This document shows, piece by piece, positions 28,644 through 37,477 of a stretch of DNA of 64,000 bases. A program made the position numbers and the translations under genes. Each line of letters opens with the position of its first letter. Position 1 is the stretch's first letter. Source of the stretch: Dyadobacter sp. 50-39. Lineage in GTDB: Bacteria; Bacteroidota; Bacteroidia; Cytophagales; Spirosomataceae. Under the pieces are notes generated by a model. The model worked only from the letters and a program-made list of their open reading frames with translations. It did no database searches and had not been told where the DNA came from. Location of the stretch: NCBI GenBank assembly GCA_001898145.1, contig MKSR01000036.1, positions 248,001 to 312,000 on the forward strand. The letters are read 5' to 3'.

Positions 28644-29405
28644 ATGAGGATTACATTTTTAGGAACCGGCACATCGCAGGGAATACCCGTTATTGCCTGC
28701 GAGTGTGTCGTTTGTCGTTCTAATGACCAGCATGACAAGCGTTTACGCACCTCGGTGTGGGTCCAGACCCAGGGCAAATCCTTTGTGATCGATACCGGTC
28801 CGGATTTTCGCCAGCAAATGCTTCGGGCGAACGTGAAGGACCTGGACGCCGCCATTTTTACCCACCAGCATAAGGACCATACTGCCGGGCTGGACGATAT
28901 CCGGGCATTCAACCACCGCCAGCAGATGGACATTCCGCTCTACGGCAGACAGCAGGTTTTGAACCAGATCAAAACCGAATTCGCTTACGCATTTGCCGAA
29001 AAACGCTACCCCGGTGTGCCGCATTTCTCATTACATCCTATTGAAAACGAGCCGTTTGAAATAGAGGGTGTGCAAATCGTTCCGATCGAGGTGATGCACC
29101 ATAAGCTGCCTGTTTTCGGCTACCGGATCGGCGACTTTACCTATATTACCGACGCCAACTACATTTCACAGGAAGAGCAGCAGAAAATCATCGGCTCACG
29201 GGTGCTGGTGCTGGATACGTTGCAAAAAGAGCCGCACCTGTCGCATTTTACCCTCTCACAGGCCCTGGATCTAATCGACCAATTAAATGTGCCCCAGGCG
29301 TACCTTACGCATATGAGCCATAAGCTGGGCCTGCACGCAGTGATTGAAAGCGAGCTGCCGCCGCATGTACATTTGGCATACGACGGGCTGGTGCTCGATC
29401 TATGA
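28644..29405 (+). CDS. Metallo-beta-lactamase-fold hydrolase, PhnP-like
   Basis: The zinc-binding motif is THQHKDH (His74, His76, Asp78, His79), with further ligands in VMHHKLP and ITDAN. The N-terminal FLGTGTSQGIPVIACECVVC with its cysteine cluster is typical of the PhnP/RNase Z-like subgroup, which hydrolyses phosphodiesters such as cyclic nucleotide or ribose phosphates. There is no signal peptide, so it is cytoplasmic. It is read with the CheY-like gene. The substrate is not identifiable; phosphonate genes are absent nearby. Confidence 0.85.
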   Translation: MRITFLGTGTSQGIPVIACECVVCRSNDQHDKRLRTSVWVQTQGKSFVIDTGPDFRQQMLRANVKDLDAAIFTHQHKDHTAGLDDIRAFNHRQQMDIPLYGRQQVLNQIKTEFAYAFAEKRYPGVPHFSLHPIENEPFEIEGVQIVPIEVMHHKLPVFGYRIGDFTYITDANYISQEEQQKIIGSRVLVLDTLQKEPHLSHFTLSQALDLIDQLNVPQAYLTHMSHKLGLHAVIESELPPHVHLAYDGLVLDL

Positions 29406-29430
29406 AAAGCGCTTGTAGCGGCCGGTTGCC

Positions 29431-30300
29431 TTACAGAAAAGAGCCGGCATAGTCTTTGACAAACTGCTCAAAAGAAATGGCGCTCCGGCCGGTAAGCTCC
29501 TGGACGGTGCTGGTGACCGGCGCGGCCTCTCCCCGTGCGTAGTGCGCGTAATCTTCCAGTAAACCTTCCAGCTGCCACCGCTCAAAACCGGCAGCTTCCA
29601 AACCCGCCCGCATTTGCTCGGGCGTCACATCGATGAATGCTACCGGTTTTTCAAGCACCTTCGAGAAAATTTCGGCCATTTGGTAGTGCGTCAGCGCAGA
29701 AGGGCCTGTGATGTCATAAATCTTGTTTTGGTGAGCTGGCCCTGTCATGCACCGGGCGGCAACGGCGGCGATGTCGCGCACGTCTACTGCGCTGATGCGG
29801 CCGTGTCCGATGCAGGCAAAAAATTGTCCGTTTTCCTTGATATAGTCCTTGAAGGCCAGCAGTCCCTGCATGAAAAGGTTGGGCCTTAAAAAGGTGTAGC
29901 TGATCCCGCTGGCGCGGATCGCGTTTTCCACTGCTGCATGATAGCGAAGAAACCGGACCGGCGAGCCCTCGCTGGCCGCAAACTGGGATAATTTGACGAT
30001 ATGGCCGACACCTGCGCGGGCTGCGGCCCCGACAAAATTCAGCTGCTGTCGCTGGGCCTTTTCAGATGAATTAGTCAAAAGAAATGCTTTTTGTATGCCT
30101 TTCAATGCCGGCTCAAAACTTGCCGGCTCATCCAGGTCACCTTCGACTAGTTCTACCAGCTCGATGCCGCTAAGGGCTGTGGGAATAGATTTGTCCCGCA
30201 CCAGCGCCTTTACCGGCTCATTGAGCGATATCAGCTCTTGAATTAAATGGCTTCCCACCGATCCGGTAGCACCTGTCAGAAAAATACTTGCCTGTTTCAT
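29431..30300 (-). CDS. NmrA/SDR-type NAD(P)-binding protein
   Basis: The N-terminal dinucleotide motif is TGATGSVGSHL (residues 9-19), followed by VKALVRDKS for cofactor phosphate recognition and a later FLRPNLFMQGLLAF helix. This is the atypical SDR/NmrA group (289 aa). Some members are quinone reductases, others redox-sensing regulators; the active-site residues seen do not decide. It converges with the MBL-fold gene. Confidence 0.85.
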   Translation of the reverse strand: MKQASIFLTGATGSVGSHLIQELISLNEPVKALVRDKSIPTALSGIELVELVEGDLDEPASFEPALKGIQKAFLLTNSSEKAQRQQLNFVGAAARAGVGHIVKLSQFAASEGSPVRFLRYHAAVENAIRASGISYTFLRPNLFMQGLLAFKDYIKENGQFFACIGHGRISAVDVRDIAAVAARCMTGPAHQNKIYDITGPSALTHYQMAEIFSKVLEKPVAFIDVTPEQMRAGLEAAGFERWQLEGLLEDYAHYARGEAAPVTSTVQELTGRSAISFEQFVKDYAGSFL

Positions 30301-30438
30301 GAATCATTGTTTTATAGAACAGGACAAATTTGGTCGTTTGGGCTCTGAAAAAATTGTAAGAAAACGAAACTACCCGTTCACGCATATCCACCTGAACAAG
30401 TGGGTCTTCCATGTGTCTTTCAAAAGGCTTAATATCGC

Positions 30439-30454
30439 CTAATGAAAACATTAG
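30439..30454. repeat. Short perfect inverted repeat before the IS66 relic
   Basis: CTAATG (30439-30444) and CATTAG (30449-30454) flank AAAA, just upstream of the relic's first reading frame. It may be a leftover promoter or end structure of the element; no terminal repeat pair could be assigned. Confidence 0.25.
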
Positions 30455-30478
30455 ACGACTAATATTATCTTTAAAGGT

Positions 30479-31010
30479 GTGAAAAAAACGGAAGAGATGC
30501 TCCGGCTGGTTACTGAACTGGAACTGGGCGATTATGACCGGAAGAATTTTTCCCGCCTTCATGGGATCAGCGTTAGTAAATTGGACTATTGGCGGACGCG
30601 GTGTAGGGGTCAGAATAGCGATCGATGTGGTTTCCTAGATATTCATAATGAGCCAGAACCGGTTTTGCTGGAAGTTGTCTATCCGGGCGGAGTGCTTAGC
30701 TGGATTAAGCGGACTTGGCCCATGCACGTTTACGACTGTTGGTTACTTTATTATGACATAGAATGTTTTCGCTGAGCTCGCCGGACCGCTATTTGCTCTA
30801 CCGACGTGATTGCGACATGCATCGCGGTGAATACTGTTTGAGTGGTCTGGTGGGTAATTAACTTGGACGTAATCCATTCAGCGGAGATGTCTTCGTTTTT
30901 TCGAACCGTCGCGGAAGCAAATACCTCAAACAAGACGTTTAGGCGACTTGTCAATCAAGCTGATCGGACAATACGGCTTTTACCGGACGGATACGGTTAT
31001 TCTTTGGAGT
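30479..31010 (+). pseudogene. IS66-family relic (TnpA and TnpB fragments)
   Basis: The first frame (30479-30775) starts MKKTEEMLRLVTELE and continues with FSRLHGISVSKLDYWRTR, like the IS66 accessory protein TnpA, then LLEVVYPGGV. After that the frame loses similarity, consistent with a frameshift. A second frame begins at 30763 with MFSLSSPDRYLLYRRDCDM and GLVGN, a TnpB start. An in-frame TAA stands where TnpB usually has Glu, followed by LGRNPFSGDVFVFSNRR in the same frame and further stops. No large transposase (TnpC) and no clear terminal repeats remain, so the element is dead. Confidence 0.65.
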
Positions 31011-31517
31011 GCTGACTGCCAATTGTGTCTTCATAGCTAAGCAGCGGCGAAAGAGACAGAAAGAAGCGCCCAAGACAGCTGCCTAGCCCGATAAATACCC
31101 CCACTTCAACTCGGTTTGTTAACAACAATTGGGACAGGTATGCAAAATCGGCATAATTCCGACTTGAAAACAAAACAGGGAAAGTCAAAAATCGAATTAT
31201 TCAAGTTTTTGACTCTCCCTAGACTAAAAATGTATACTACAATTAAAGCTATTTACCTTACAAAAATGCTCCAAAAGGAATTTCCAAGAGAGCCCTATCT
31301 ATCTGTCGCTCATGATGAAAATGAATGAAATATCCAGACTCGATGTCCTGATAAAGTCGGATTACTGCCAACGGCGGCCGTACACCTTGGCATGCGACCG
31401 TCCGAAATCGAACACGGAAAAGATTGCAAAAATGCTTCGGGATCGAACAGGGCAAGTTTCATGCCGTTGGTACGATAGTTGAAATAATCCGGTTGATCAA
31501 ACCTGGACTAACTCAAC
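31011..31517. other. Gene-free, degenerate stretch
   Basis: About 500 bases follow the IS66 relic without a credible gene. Several 60-70 codon frames occur but show no family features or sensible starts. The only structured element is the inverted repeat at 31178-31219. The stretch reads as decayed insertion or coding DNA. Confidence 0.5.
31178..31219. repeat. Inverted repeat, possible terminator
   Basis: GGGAAAGTCAAAAA (31178-31191) pairs with TTTTTGACTCTCCC (31206-31219) with one mismatch, around a 14-base loop. There is no gene on either side that it would obviously serve. It could be the end of a vanished element or a remaining terminator. Confidence 0.5.
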
Positions 31518-32463
31518 TTGAAAACATTCCTCGCTGCATGCGCCCTGGCGCTTTGCCACTTCCATCCAACATCCGCGCAAACACAAAGCAACACCCGGGA
31601 AGTCCGGGGTAAAGGTAAAATCATCAACAAAACCTTTTCGGTTGCTACTTTCGAGGCGATCGAAATAGAGCAGTTCCCGGCCAACGTGGAAATACAAGTA
31701 ACAGACCAACCGCCTTCGCTACACATTTCGCTGGACGAAAATCTTTTGTCCCAACTCAGTGTAAAGAGTGAAAACGATATTTTGAAACTGGCGCTGAAAG
31801 ACCCTGATAACAGAGAATTTTGGATCACTAAAGAGGATACTATGGTAAGATCGTGACAAGAAACTCGAAAAGCCTGCGTAATGGATCAAATGGCGACGTT
31901 GGTGTTACCTGTATAAAAAGTCCGGCATTTGACCTGATTAATGACGCAAATGGGAATGTCACCTTGGAAGGCTCATCCGGAATGCTAAGCCTGATCAGCC
32001 GCGCAAACGGGAATATCAATGCACAAAAATTTGAAGTAAAAATGGCTTATGTTGTAGCCGACGCCAATACCACCATCCGGTTGAATACCCGAAAGATCCA
32101 GGCTGCCACCTAGGCATTTGCCCGGATAGAAAACGTCAACAATGCTCCCTTACAGAAGACGAAATTTGAAACATCCGTTGCGCCGGGTTCAAAACTTATC
32201 ACTCTGAATATTGTAGATGACAATGCAGCTGCTCAATAAGTTACATTCATATTCTATGCTTCCGGAGAGACAGCCAACGAAACCAATGGATTTACTTTGG
32301 CCCCTAACAAAAAAAGGAAAAGCAATATGTCGTCGGCACAAAAGTATACATCGCCACAAAAGAACAGGTTGACTTACTCATGAGCGGTAAAGTGTTACAG
32401 GATAAACCTTTCCTGATTGTTAAGGCAGGTGAAGGACGCAAAGTATTAATATCGGGCAAATAA
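31518..32463 (+). pseudogene. Broken GIN-domain (DUF2807) secreted protein gene
   Basis: The frame starts with a signal peptide (MKTFLAACALALCHFHPTSAQ) and a DUF2807-like start (VRGKGKIINKTFSVATFEAIEIE). It stops at 31854. The repeat-like part NDANGNVTLEG and SRANGNINAQ continues in another frame from 31853, meets TAG at 32111 and TAA at 32237, yet stays readable. The tail (VVGTKVYIATKEQVDLLMSGK through VLISGK) lies in a third frame ending at 32463. At least two frameshifts and two stops make this non-functional. Relatives bear a beta-helical putative adhesin domain. The downstream permease ATG is 14 bases away. Confidence 0.75.
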
Positions 32464-32476
32464 CCAAACCATCACC

Positions 32477-34924
32477 ATGCTCCAATCCTACCTGAAAATC
32501 GCTATACGGAGCCTGCAAAAGAACAGGCTGTTTTCAATGATCAATGTGGCCGGGCTTGGCATGGGCATCGCCGCATTTATTTTAATCTTCGAATACGTCG
32601 CTTTTGAAAAAAGCGTGAACACGTTTCATAAAAACCTGCCGAGTTTGTATCGGATGCTCGAAGACAGACCCAACGGAGATGTTTTTGCGCAATTTGCCCC
32701 GGCAATCGCACCATTGGTCAAAAAAGAATTTAACGAGATCAAAGCGTATTGCCGCGTGGCCGAAGGTTTGGCAAACGGAATTATCACCATTGGCAACGGC
32801 GACAAAAAAGGTTCTGTTCAGTCCTTTCGGGAAGAAAAACTGGCTTATGCGGATGGCAGCTTCTTTACACTATTTAGTTTTCCGCTGATTTTGGGCAACC
32901 AACAATCTGCTGTTTCAGAAACCAACACCATTGCATTGTCCGCTTCCCGCGCCAGGAAGTATTTCGGCACCGAAAAGGCGTTGGGGCAAACGCTGACGGT
33001 AAACAATCAGTTTGGAAAAACATTATACACCGTTACGGCCGTCTACAAGGATATGCCGGAAAATTCGGATCTGGATTTCGACGCGATCCTGTCACTGCAA
33101 ACACTGGCCAACCCAGCCAATCTCAATGGCAACGGCTGGGCACGGCTCGATGGTTTTGACGGTTCTTATGTAACCAACTTTTTGCAGCTGACCCAAAAAA
33201 GCGACGCTGGCGCGCTGGAAAGTAAAATCAACACATTAAAACAAAAGCTCGATCCGGAAGACAAAAGTAAATTTGTCCTGCAGCCCATGTCGAAAATCCA
33301 CCTGGGCTCATCCATGGACGACCGTTACCAGACCAGCGGCAGCCTTTCATTCGTATATCTGTTGAGCGGCATTGCCATCCTGATCCTGGTGATCGCCTGG
33401 TTTAATTACATTAATCTTTCCACAGCCACATCCCTTAAAAGGGCAAAAGAGGTGGGTGTGCGGAAAGTAGTGGGCGCAGGCCGTTTCCAATTGATCAACC
33501 AATTCCTGGGCGAATCATTTTTGCTCAACATCATTGGCTTCGGTGTGGCATTGGTGTTGGTAAATGCTGTGCAAAAAACTTTTAATGATTTTACACAAAA
33601 GAACTTTTCGCTAGCCGGTTTACTTAAAGACCAATCCTGGATCGCCGCAGCGGCACTGCTGGTCCTGGGTGCTTTTCTGTCGGGCAGCTACGTTGCGTTT
33701 TCCATCACGTCCCTGCAGCCCATACAAATCCTAAAAGGTGCTTCGGGTCTGAGGCTGAGTTCAGGCAAGGATAACTGGCTACGCAAAGTGCTCGTCATCG
33801 TTCAGTTCAGCGTTTCCATCATCCTGATTATCGCGACACTAGTGTTTTACAAGCAACTCCAATTCATGCAAAATAAAGACCTGGGCTTCAAATCGCAGCA
33901 GCGGCTGGTAATTAATGGCCCGCAGCTCGGGGACGAAAAATCGCTGGGCGCGAGCTCTGCATTACTTGACAATCAGGTGAGCGCACTGCCGTATGTTCAG
34001 AATTTTTGTCATACCGGCATTGTCCCGGGCACCTATTATTCATTCAACGCTTCGGGCATTGTCAGACAGGGTCAGAAACAGGATGATGCCAAAAAAAGCT
34101 ACGCAATGGGGATCATCGATGATCGCTATCTCACCGTTTTCCAGATCGGGCTGGTAGCCGGACGGAATTTTACCGTGCGGGAAGCCGAGCAGGCCTGGGA
34201 GAAAAGCGGAAAATTAATGATCAATGAGTCCGCAGCACGCCAGCTGGGTTTTGAAACACCACAAAAAGCAGCTGGCGCAATCATTCACTGGGGCCAAGCC
34301 TTCGAAGTGGTTGGCGTGGTGAAAGATTACAATCATCAAGGGTTACAAGATGCGATTGACCCAATCATTTTCATGCCCCGCCGGTCGGGCGGAAGGCTCG
34401 TTCTGCAACTTTCTACGGCCAATATGCAGCGCCAACTGAAAGAATTGGAAGCCTTATACAAGGCGGCATATCCGGGAAATCCTTTCGAATATTTTTTCGT
34501 CGACCAAAAATACGACGAGCAGTACAAGACAGAAAAACAGTATGGCCAGGTCTTTGGGCTGGCTTCGATGCTGGCTATTTTTATCGCCTGCCTGGGTTTA
34601 TTCGGGCTCGCGAGCTATATGACCGAGCAGCGAACAAAAGAAATCGGTGTCCGAAAAGTGCTGGGCGCCAGCATTGCCGGTATCCTCGCGCTGGTCTCAA
34701 CAGATTTTCTGCGGCTGGTAACTATTTCCATTGTTATCGCTTGTCCGATAGCCGGTTATCTCATGAAACAATGGCTTCAAGATTTCGCCTATAAGACTGA
34801 CATTGCATGGTGGATGTTTGCGGGAGCCGCAGGATTGGTTTTGCTGATCGCAATTTTCACCGTTGGTTTTCAAAGCCTTAAAGCCGCGCTGATTAACCCC
34901 GTCCAATCCCTTCGAAACGAGTAG
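32477..34924 (+). CDS. MacB/FtsX-type ABC transporter permease
   Basis: The 815-residue product starts with LKIAIRSLQKNRLFSMINVAGLGMG (first helix near 20-40). It then has a large MacB-type periplasmic domain and three helices around 285-420. A second periplasmic domain follows, and a final FtsX core has the GVRKVLGAS motif near 725. This double layout is typical of Bacteroidota FtsX-like permeases. No ATPase gene is adjacent, so its partner is elsewhere. It follows the broken GIN-domain gene by 14 bases, so the two were probably one operon. Confidence 0.9.
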   Translation: MLQSYLKIAIRSLQKNRLFSMINVAGLGMGIAAFILIFEYVAFEKSVNTFHKNLPSLYRMLEDRPNGDVFAQFAPAIAPLVKKEFNEIKAYCRVAEGLANGIITIGNGDKKGSVQSFREEKLAYADGSFFTLFSFPLILGNQQSAVSETNTIALSASRARKYFGTEKALGQTLTVNNQFGKTLYTVTAVYKDMPENSDLDFDAILSLQTLANPANLNGNGWARLDGFDGSYVTNFLQLTQKSDAGALESKINTLKQKLDPEDKSKFVLQPMSKIHLGSSMDDRYQTSGSLSFVYLLSGIAILILVIAWFNYINLSTATSLKRAKEVGVRKVVGAGRFQLINQFLGESFLLNIIGFGVALVLVNAVQKTFNDFTQKNFSLAGLLKDQSWIAAAALLVLGAFLSGSYVAFSITSLQPIQILKGASGLRLSSGKDNWLRKVLVIVQFSVSIILIIATLVFYKQLQFMQNKDLGFKSQQRLVINGPQLGDEKSLGASSALLDNQVSALPYVQNFCHTGIVPGTYYSFNASGIVRQGQKQDDAKKSYAMGIIDDRYLTVFQIGLVAGRNFTVREAEQAWEKSGKLMINESAARQLGFETPQKAAGAIIHWGQAFEVVGVVKDYNHQGLQDAIDPIIFMPRRSGGRLVLQLSTANMQRQLKELEALYKAAYPGNPFEYFFVDQKYDEQYKTEKQYGQVFGLASMLAIFIACLGLFGLASYMTEQRTKEIGVRKVLGASIAGILALVSTDFLRLVTISIVIACPIAGYLMKQWLQDFAYKTDIAWWMFAGAAGLVLLIAIFTVGFQSLKAALINPVQSLRNE

Positions 34925-35027
34925 CCGGTCCCGTAAACTTCCATTAGGATACGTATTGGTCTTAGACTGGACGGCGACGTCCGAAAAAATCACACGAATG
35001 TCTAGTTAGCACAATGAAGGATATCTC

Positions 35028-37472
35028 CTACCTTACACCCATGAAATAATTTGAGAAGCCGTAAAGATCCAACCATCCATTCTTGAATGATTTCGCACGA
35101 ATAAATGCTGGCCCTTTTAATTTAAAAGGCCTTCTGTATATTTCTGATGTGGTTGTCGGCTCACTTCCATCCGTAGTAAATCTTATGGTTGCATCGGGAG
35201 ACTCGCATTTCATCGAGATTATAATTTCAGAACCGTTTTCAGTTCTGCCTTCATGCATAGTAGTAGCAAGTAATTTGCTGCCAATAACGCGCTTCCGCCA
35301 ATGGGTTTGAATCCCAATGGACAGCCTATCTATTTGCTTGAATCCTATTTGATGGGCAGGGGAACCTGGCTGTAAGCGAAAGTCCTGCTTTTGTATGTTT
35401 TGGAACAAAGGATCAGAAACAATGCTATGCTTGTCAATGCCCGAAGCTTTCAATGCCGAGAGCTGCTTTTGCGCATTGTCAGGTGCTTTTGTTGAATAAT
35501 AAATATTGTTGTCAATCAAAGCGTCAGTCAGCGGTGAGCCTTTCCGGGCGTAGTAAAAGCGGAACTCGGTACCGATGTCGTCGTAAAAGATATTATTCTG
35601 AATGCGCGTGCCATGATTGGGTCCCCTGCCAAAAATGACATATGCCCATTCGTCCCACATTTCGCCGTTTCGGTTTACGGGATAAATGTTGGCGAAGATG
35701 TTATTCACGTAGCTGTTGTCATGCTTATGCTCCACAGCCCCGTACACGCATTTGTAGATAATGTTTTCGGAAAATAAGGTTTGTTCCTGCAGATCGTCCG
35801 GACGCAATGCAGTTTGTACGCCTGCACTGAAAATATCATGAATGAAATTCCGGCGTATCATATTGCCCGTCCCAGCCCCGGAGAGGTAAATCGCGTTCCC
35901 GTCGCCCATGGTTTCCACCACGCTGAAAATTTCATTGTCCCGGATCACATTGTTCCGCGCATGAAGGTAGGGGTAAAAAAGAGCCGTCAGTTCTGTTGCG
36001 GCAGCGTAACCAGCAGCAATCTGCGACTTATGGCTTGCGCTGATCTCGTTCCAGCGCACGGCACGGTAACCTTCGCCATCCCTGGGCGAGCCGTGTTTAA
36101 AATCCCGCGTGCCGCTGATGGTAATCCCGATGAATGGCGTATGGTGAATGAGATTATTCGCAATAATGTTCTCTCCGCTTTGCGCAATGTAAATCCCGGA
36201 GCCGTACCAATACTGCTGGCCCGTATGGTGAATATTGTTGTTTCTGATCTCATTGAATTGGCTGACATCTTTCGTCCCCGGCCCGTAGCCGCAAACGGCG
36301 ATTCCATGTTCACCAATGTTAGCTATAATATTTCCTTCAATGCGGTTGTAGCGACAATGCAGATCGAGACGAATGCCGGCTGAACCACCATCTGTGAACT
36401 CACAACCTTCCACCGCGCAATGCTCGGCGCCCCGGAAGCGGAGCATTGCATTGGCTTGGTCCACCGCCGACCAGTCGTGCTGGAAGCCCGGCTCTGCATC
36501 CTGCCAGGTGTAGCGGTCGTTATTGGCAAAGGTCAGGTTCTTAAAAACGAGTCCGCTAACAGGGTAATCTGCTGACGCTTCCGCCATAATATCACCGTTT
36601 AAAAGGAAAAGTTGAGTGCATTGCGGTGCGGATACATTTTGGGGCTTCTGATCGTCCGTTGGCCAGATCCATAGTCGGCCGGTTGTCGTATCCAATGCCC
36701 ATTCACCGGGTTTGTCGATGAAGCTCACGTGGTTTTCCAGCCAGCATGTTTCGGTAATGTGGTGCGCATCCAGCGACCATTGTGGCTGAGGGTCCAGTGG
36801 ATAAGTGCCGCCGACGGTTGTTGCTATGCGCCGGCTCTTTTGATCGATTTGCTTTACTGGCAAGATGTTCATCGTCCAAGCGAAGGTGGGCCGGATCAAT
36901 ACTTCGATGCCGGTATTTTCAAGTCCCTGCATAGAAAAATCCTCTGGCAAGATCAACGTTTTGTTATCCGCCGCGGCTTTGTTCTGAATAGGCATAAATC
37001 CCTGCGATCTGGCGCGCGGAAGTACTTTTCCGTCTGAGTAAAGCATCTTGAAATTTGTTCCTTTCGGCAAATCTGCATACCATAGATGGCCACTCGCCTC
37101 TAAGGCTCTATGCGCTGGATCATGCCCTGCTTTCTTCCAGCCCGCGACAATTTTTGCCGAGGTAATCAATACCTTTTCCCCTGGAAATGCACAGTAAGAG
37201 ATCTTGAAACCGTTTTTTGCTCCGTCTTCCCTGTCAAATACGACTGTTTTATCCAGCACGTAACGACCAGCGTGCAGGAAGACGACTATATCTTCCTTCT
37301 GGCCATTTTTTATTTTTTGCCGTACCGCGATTCTGGCTTTTTCTATCGAAGCAAATGGCAACGACCGGGTGCCTGGGTTTTTGTCATGGCCATTGGGAGA
37401 CACATAAAATTCGGTAGCAGAAGATGCGAAGGCTGATAGAATCAGAACACACAGAACTATTATGCTTTTCAT
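35028..37472 (-). CDS. Secreted right-handed beta-helix protein, putative polysaccharide-active
   Basis: A signal peptide (MKSIIVLCVLILSAFASSA) precedes FYVSPNGHDKNPGTRSLPFASIEKA, the usual entry to a pectate-lyase-type parallel beta-helix. Repeating Asn-rich coils run from about residue 300 to 620 (GNIIANIGEHGI, IIANNLIHHTPFIGI, NNIFANIYPV). The last 80 residues match the Fn3-associated/chitobiase C-terminal type (IRFTTDGSEPTTTSEIYRRPF). The fold is common in lyases and glycoside hydrolases of polysaccharide loci; I cannot assign the cleaved bond. It is the last gene of the locus, 5 bases after the GxGYxYP gene. Confidence 0.82.
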   Translation of the reverse strand: MKSIIVLCVLILSAFASSATEFYVSPNGHDKNPGTRSLPFASIEKARIAVRQKIKNGQKEDIVVFLHAGRYVLDKTVVFDREDGAKNGFKISYCAFPGEKVLITSAKIVAGWKKAGHDPAHRALEASGHLWYADLPKGTNFKMLYSDGKVLPRARSQGFMPIQNKAAADNKTLILPEDFSMQGLENTGIEVLIRPTFAWTMNILPVKQIDQKSRRIATTVGGTYPLDPQPQWSLDAHHITETCWLENHVSFIDKPGEWALDTTTGRLWIWPTDDQKPQNVSAPQCTQLFLLNGDIMAEASADYPVSGLVFKNLTFANNDRYTWQDAEPGFQHDWSAVDQANAMLRFRGAEHCAVEGCEFTDGGSAGIRLDLHCRYNRIEGNIIANIGEHGIAVCGYGPGTKDVSQFNEIRNNNIHHTGQQYWYGSGIYIAQSGENIIANNLIHHTPFIGITISGTRDFKHGSPRDGEGYRAVRWNEISASHKSQIAAGYAAATELTALFYPYLHARNNVIRDNEIFSVVETMGDGNAIYLSGAGTGNMIRRNFIHDIFSAGVQTALRPDDLQEQTLFSENIIYKCVYGAVEHKHDNSYVNNIFANIYPVNRNGEMWDEWAYVIFGRGPNHGTRIQNNIFYDDIGTEFRFYYARKGSPLTDALIDNNIYYSTKAPDNAQKQLSALKASGIDKHSIVSDPLFQNIQKQDFRLQPGSPAHQIGFKQIDRLSIGIQTHWRKRVIGSKLLATTMHEGRTENGSEIIISMKCESPDATIRFTTDGSEPTTTSEIYRRPFKLKGPAFIRAKSFKNGWLDLYGFSNYFMGVR

Positions 37473-37477
37473 GAAGA

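Noticed and set aside
31116-31328. 70-codon frame in the decayed stretch
   Set aside because: It has no family features, spans the inverted repeat at 31178-31219 and shows no promoter.
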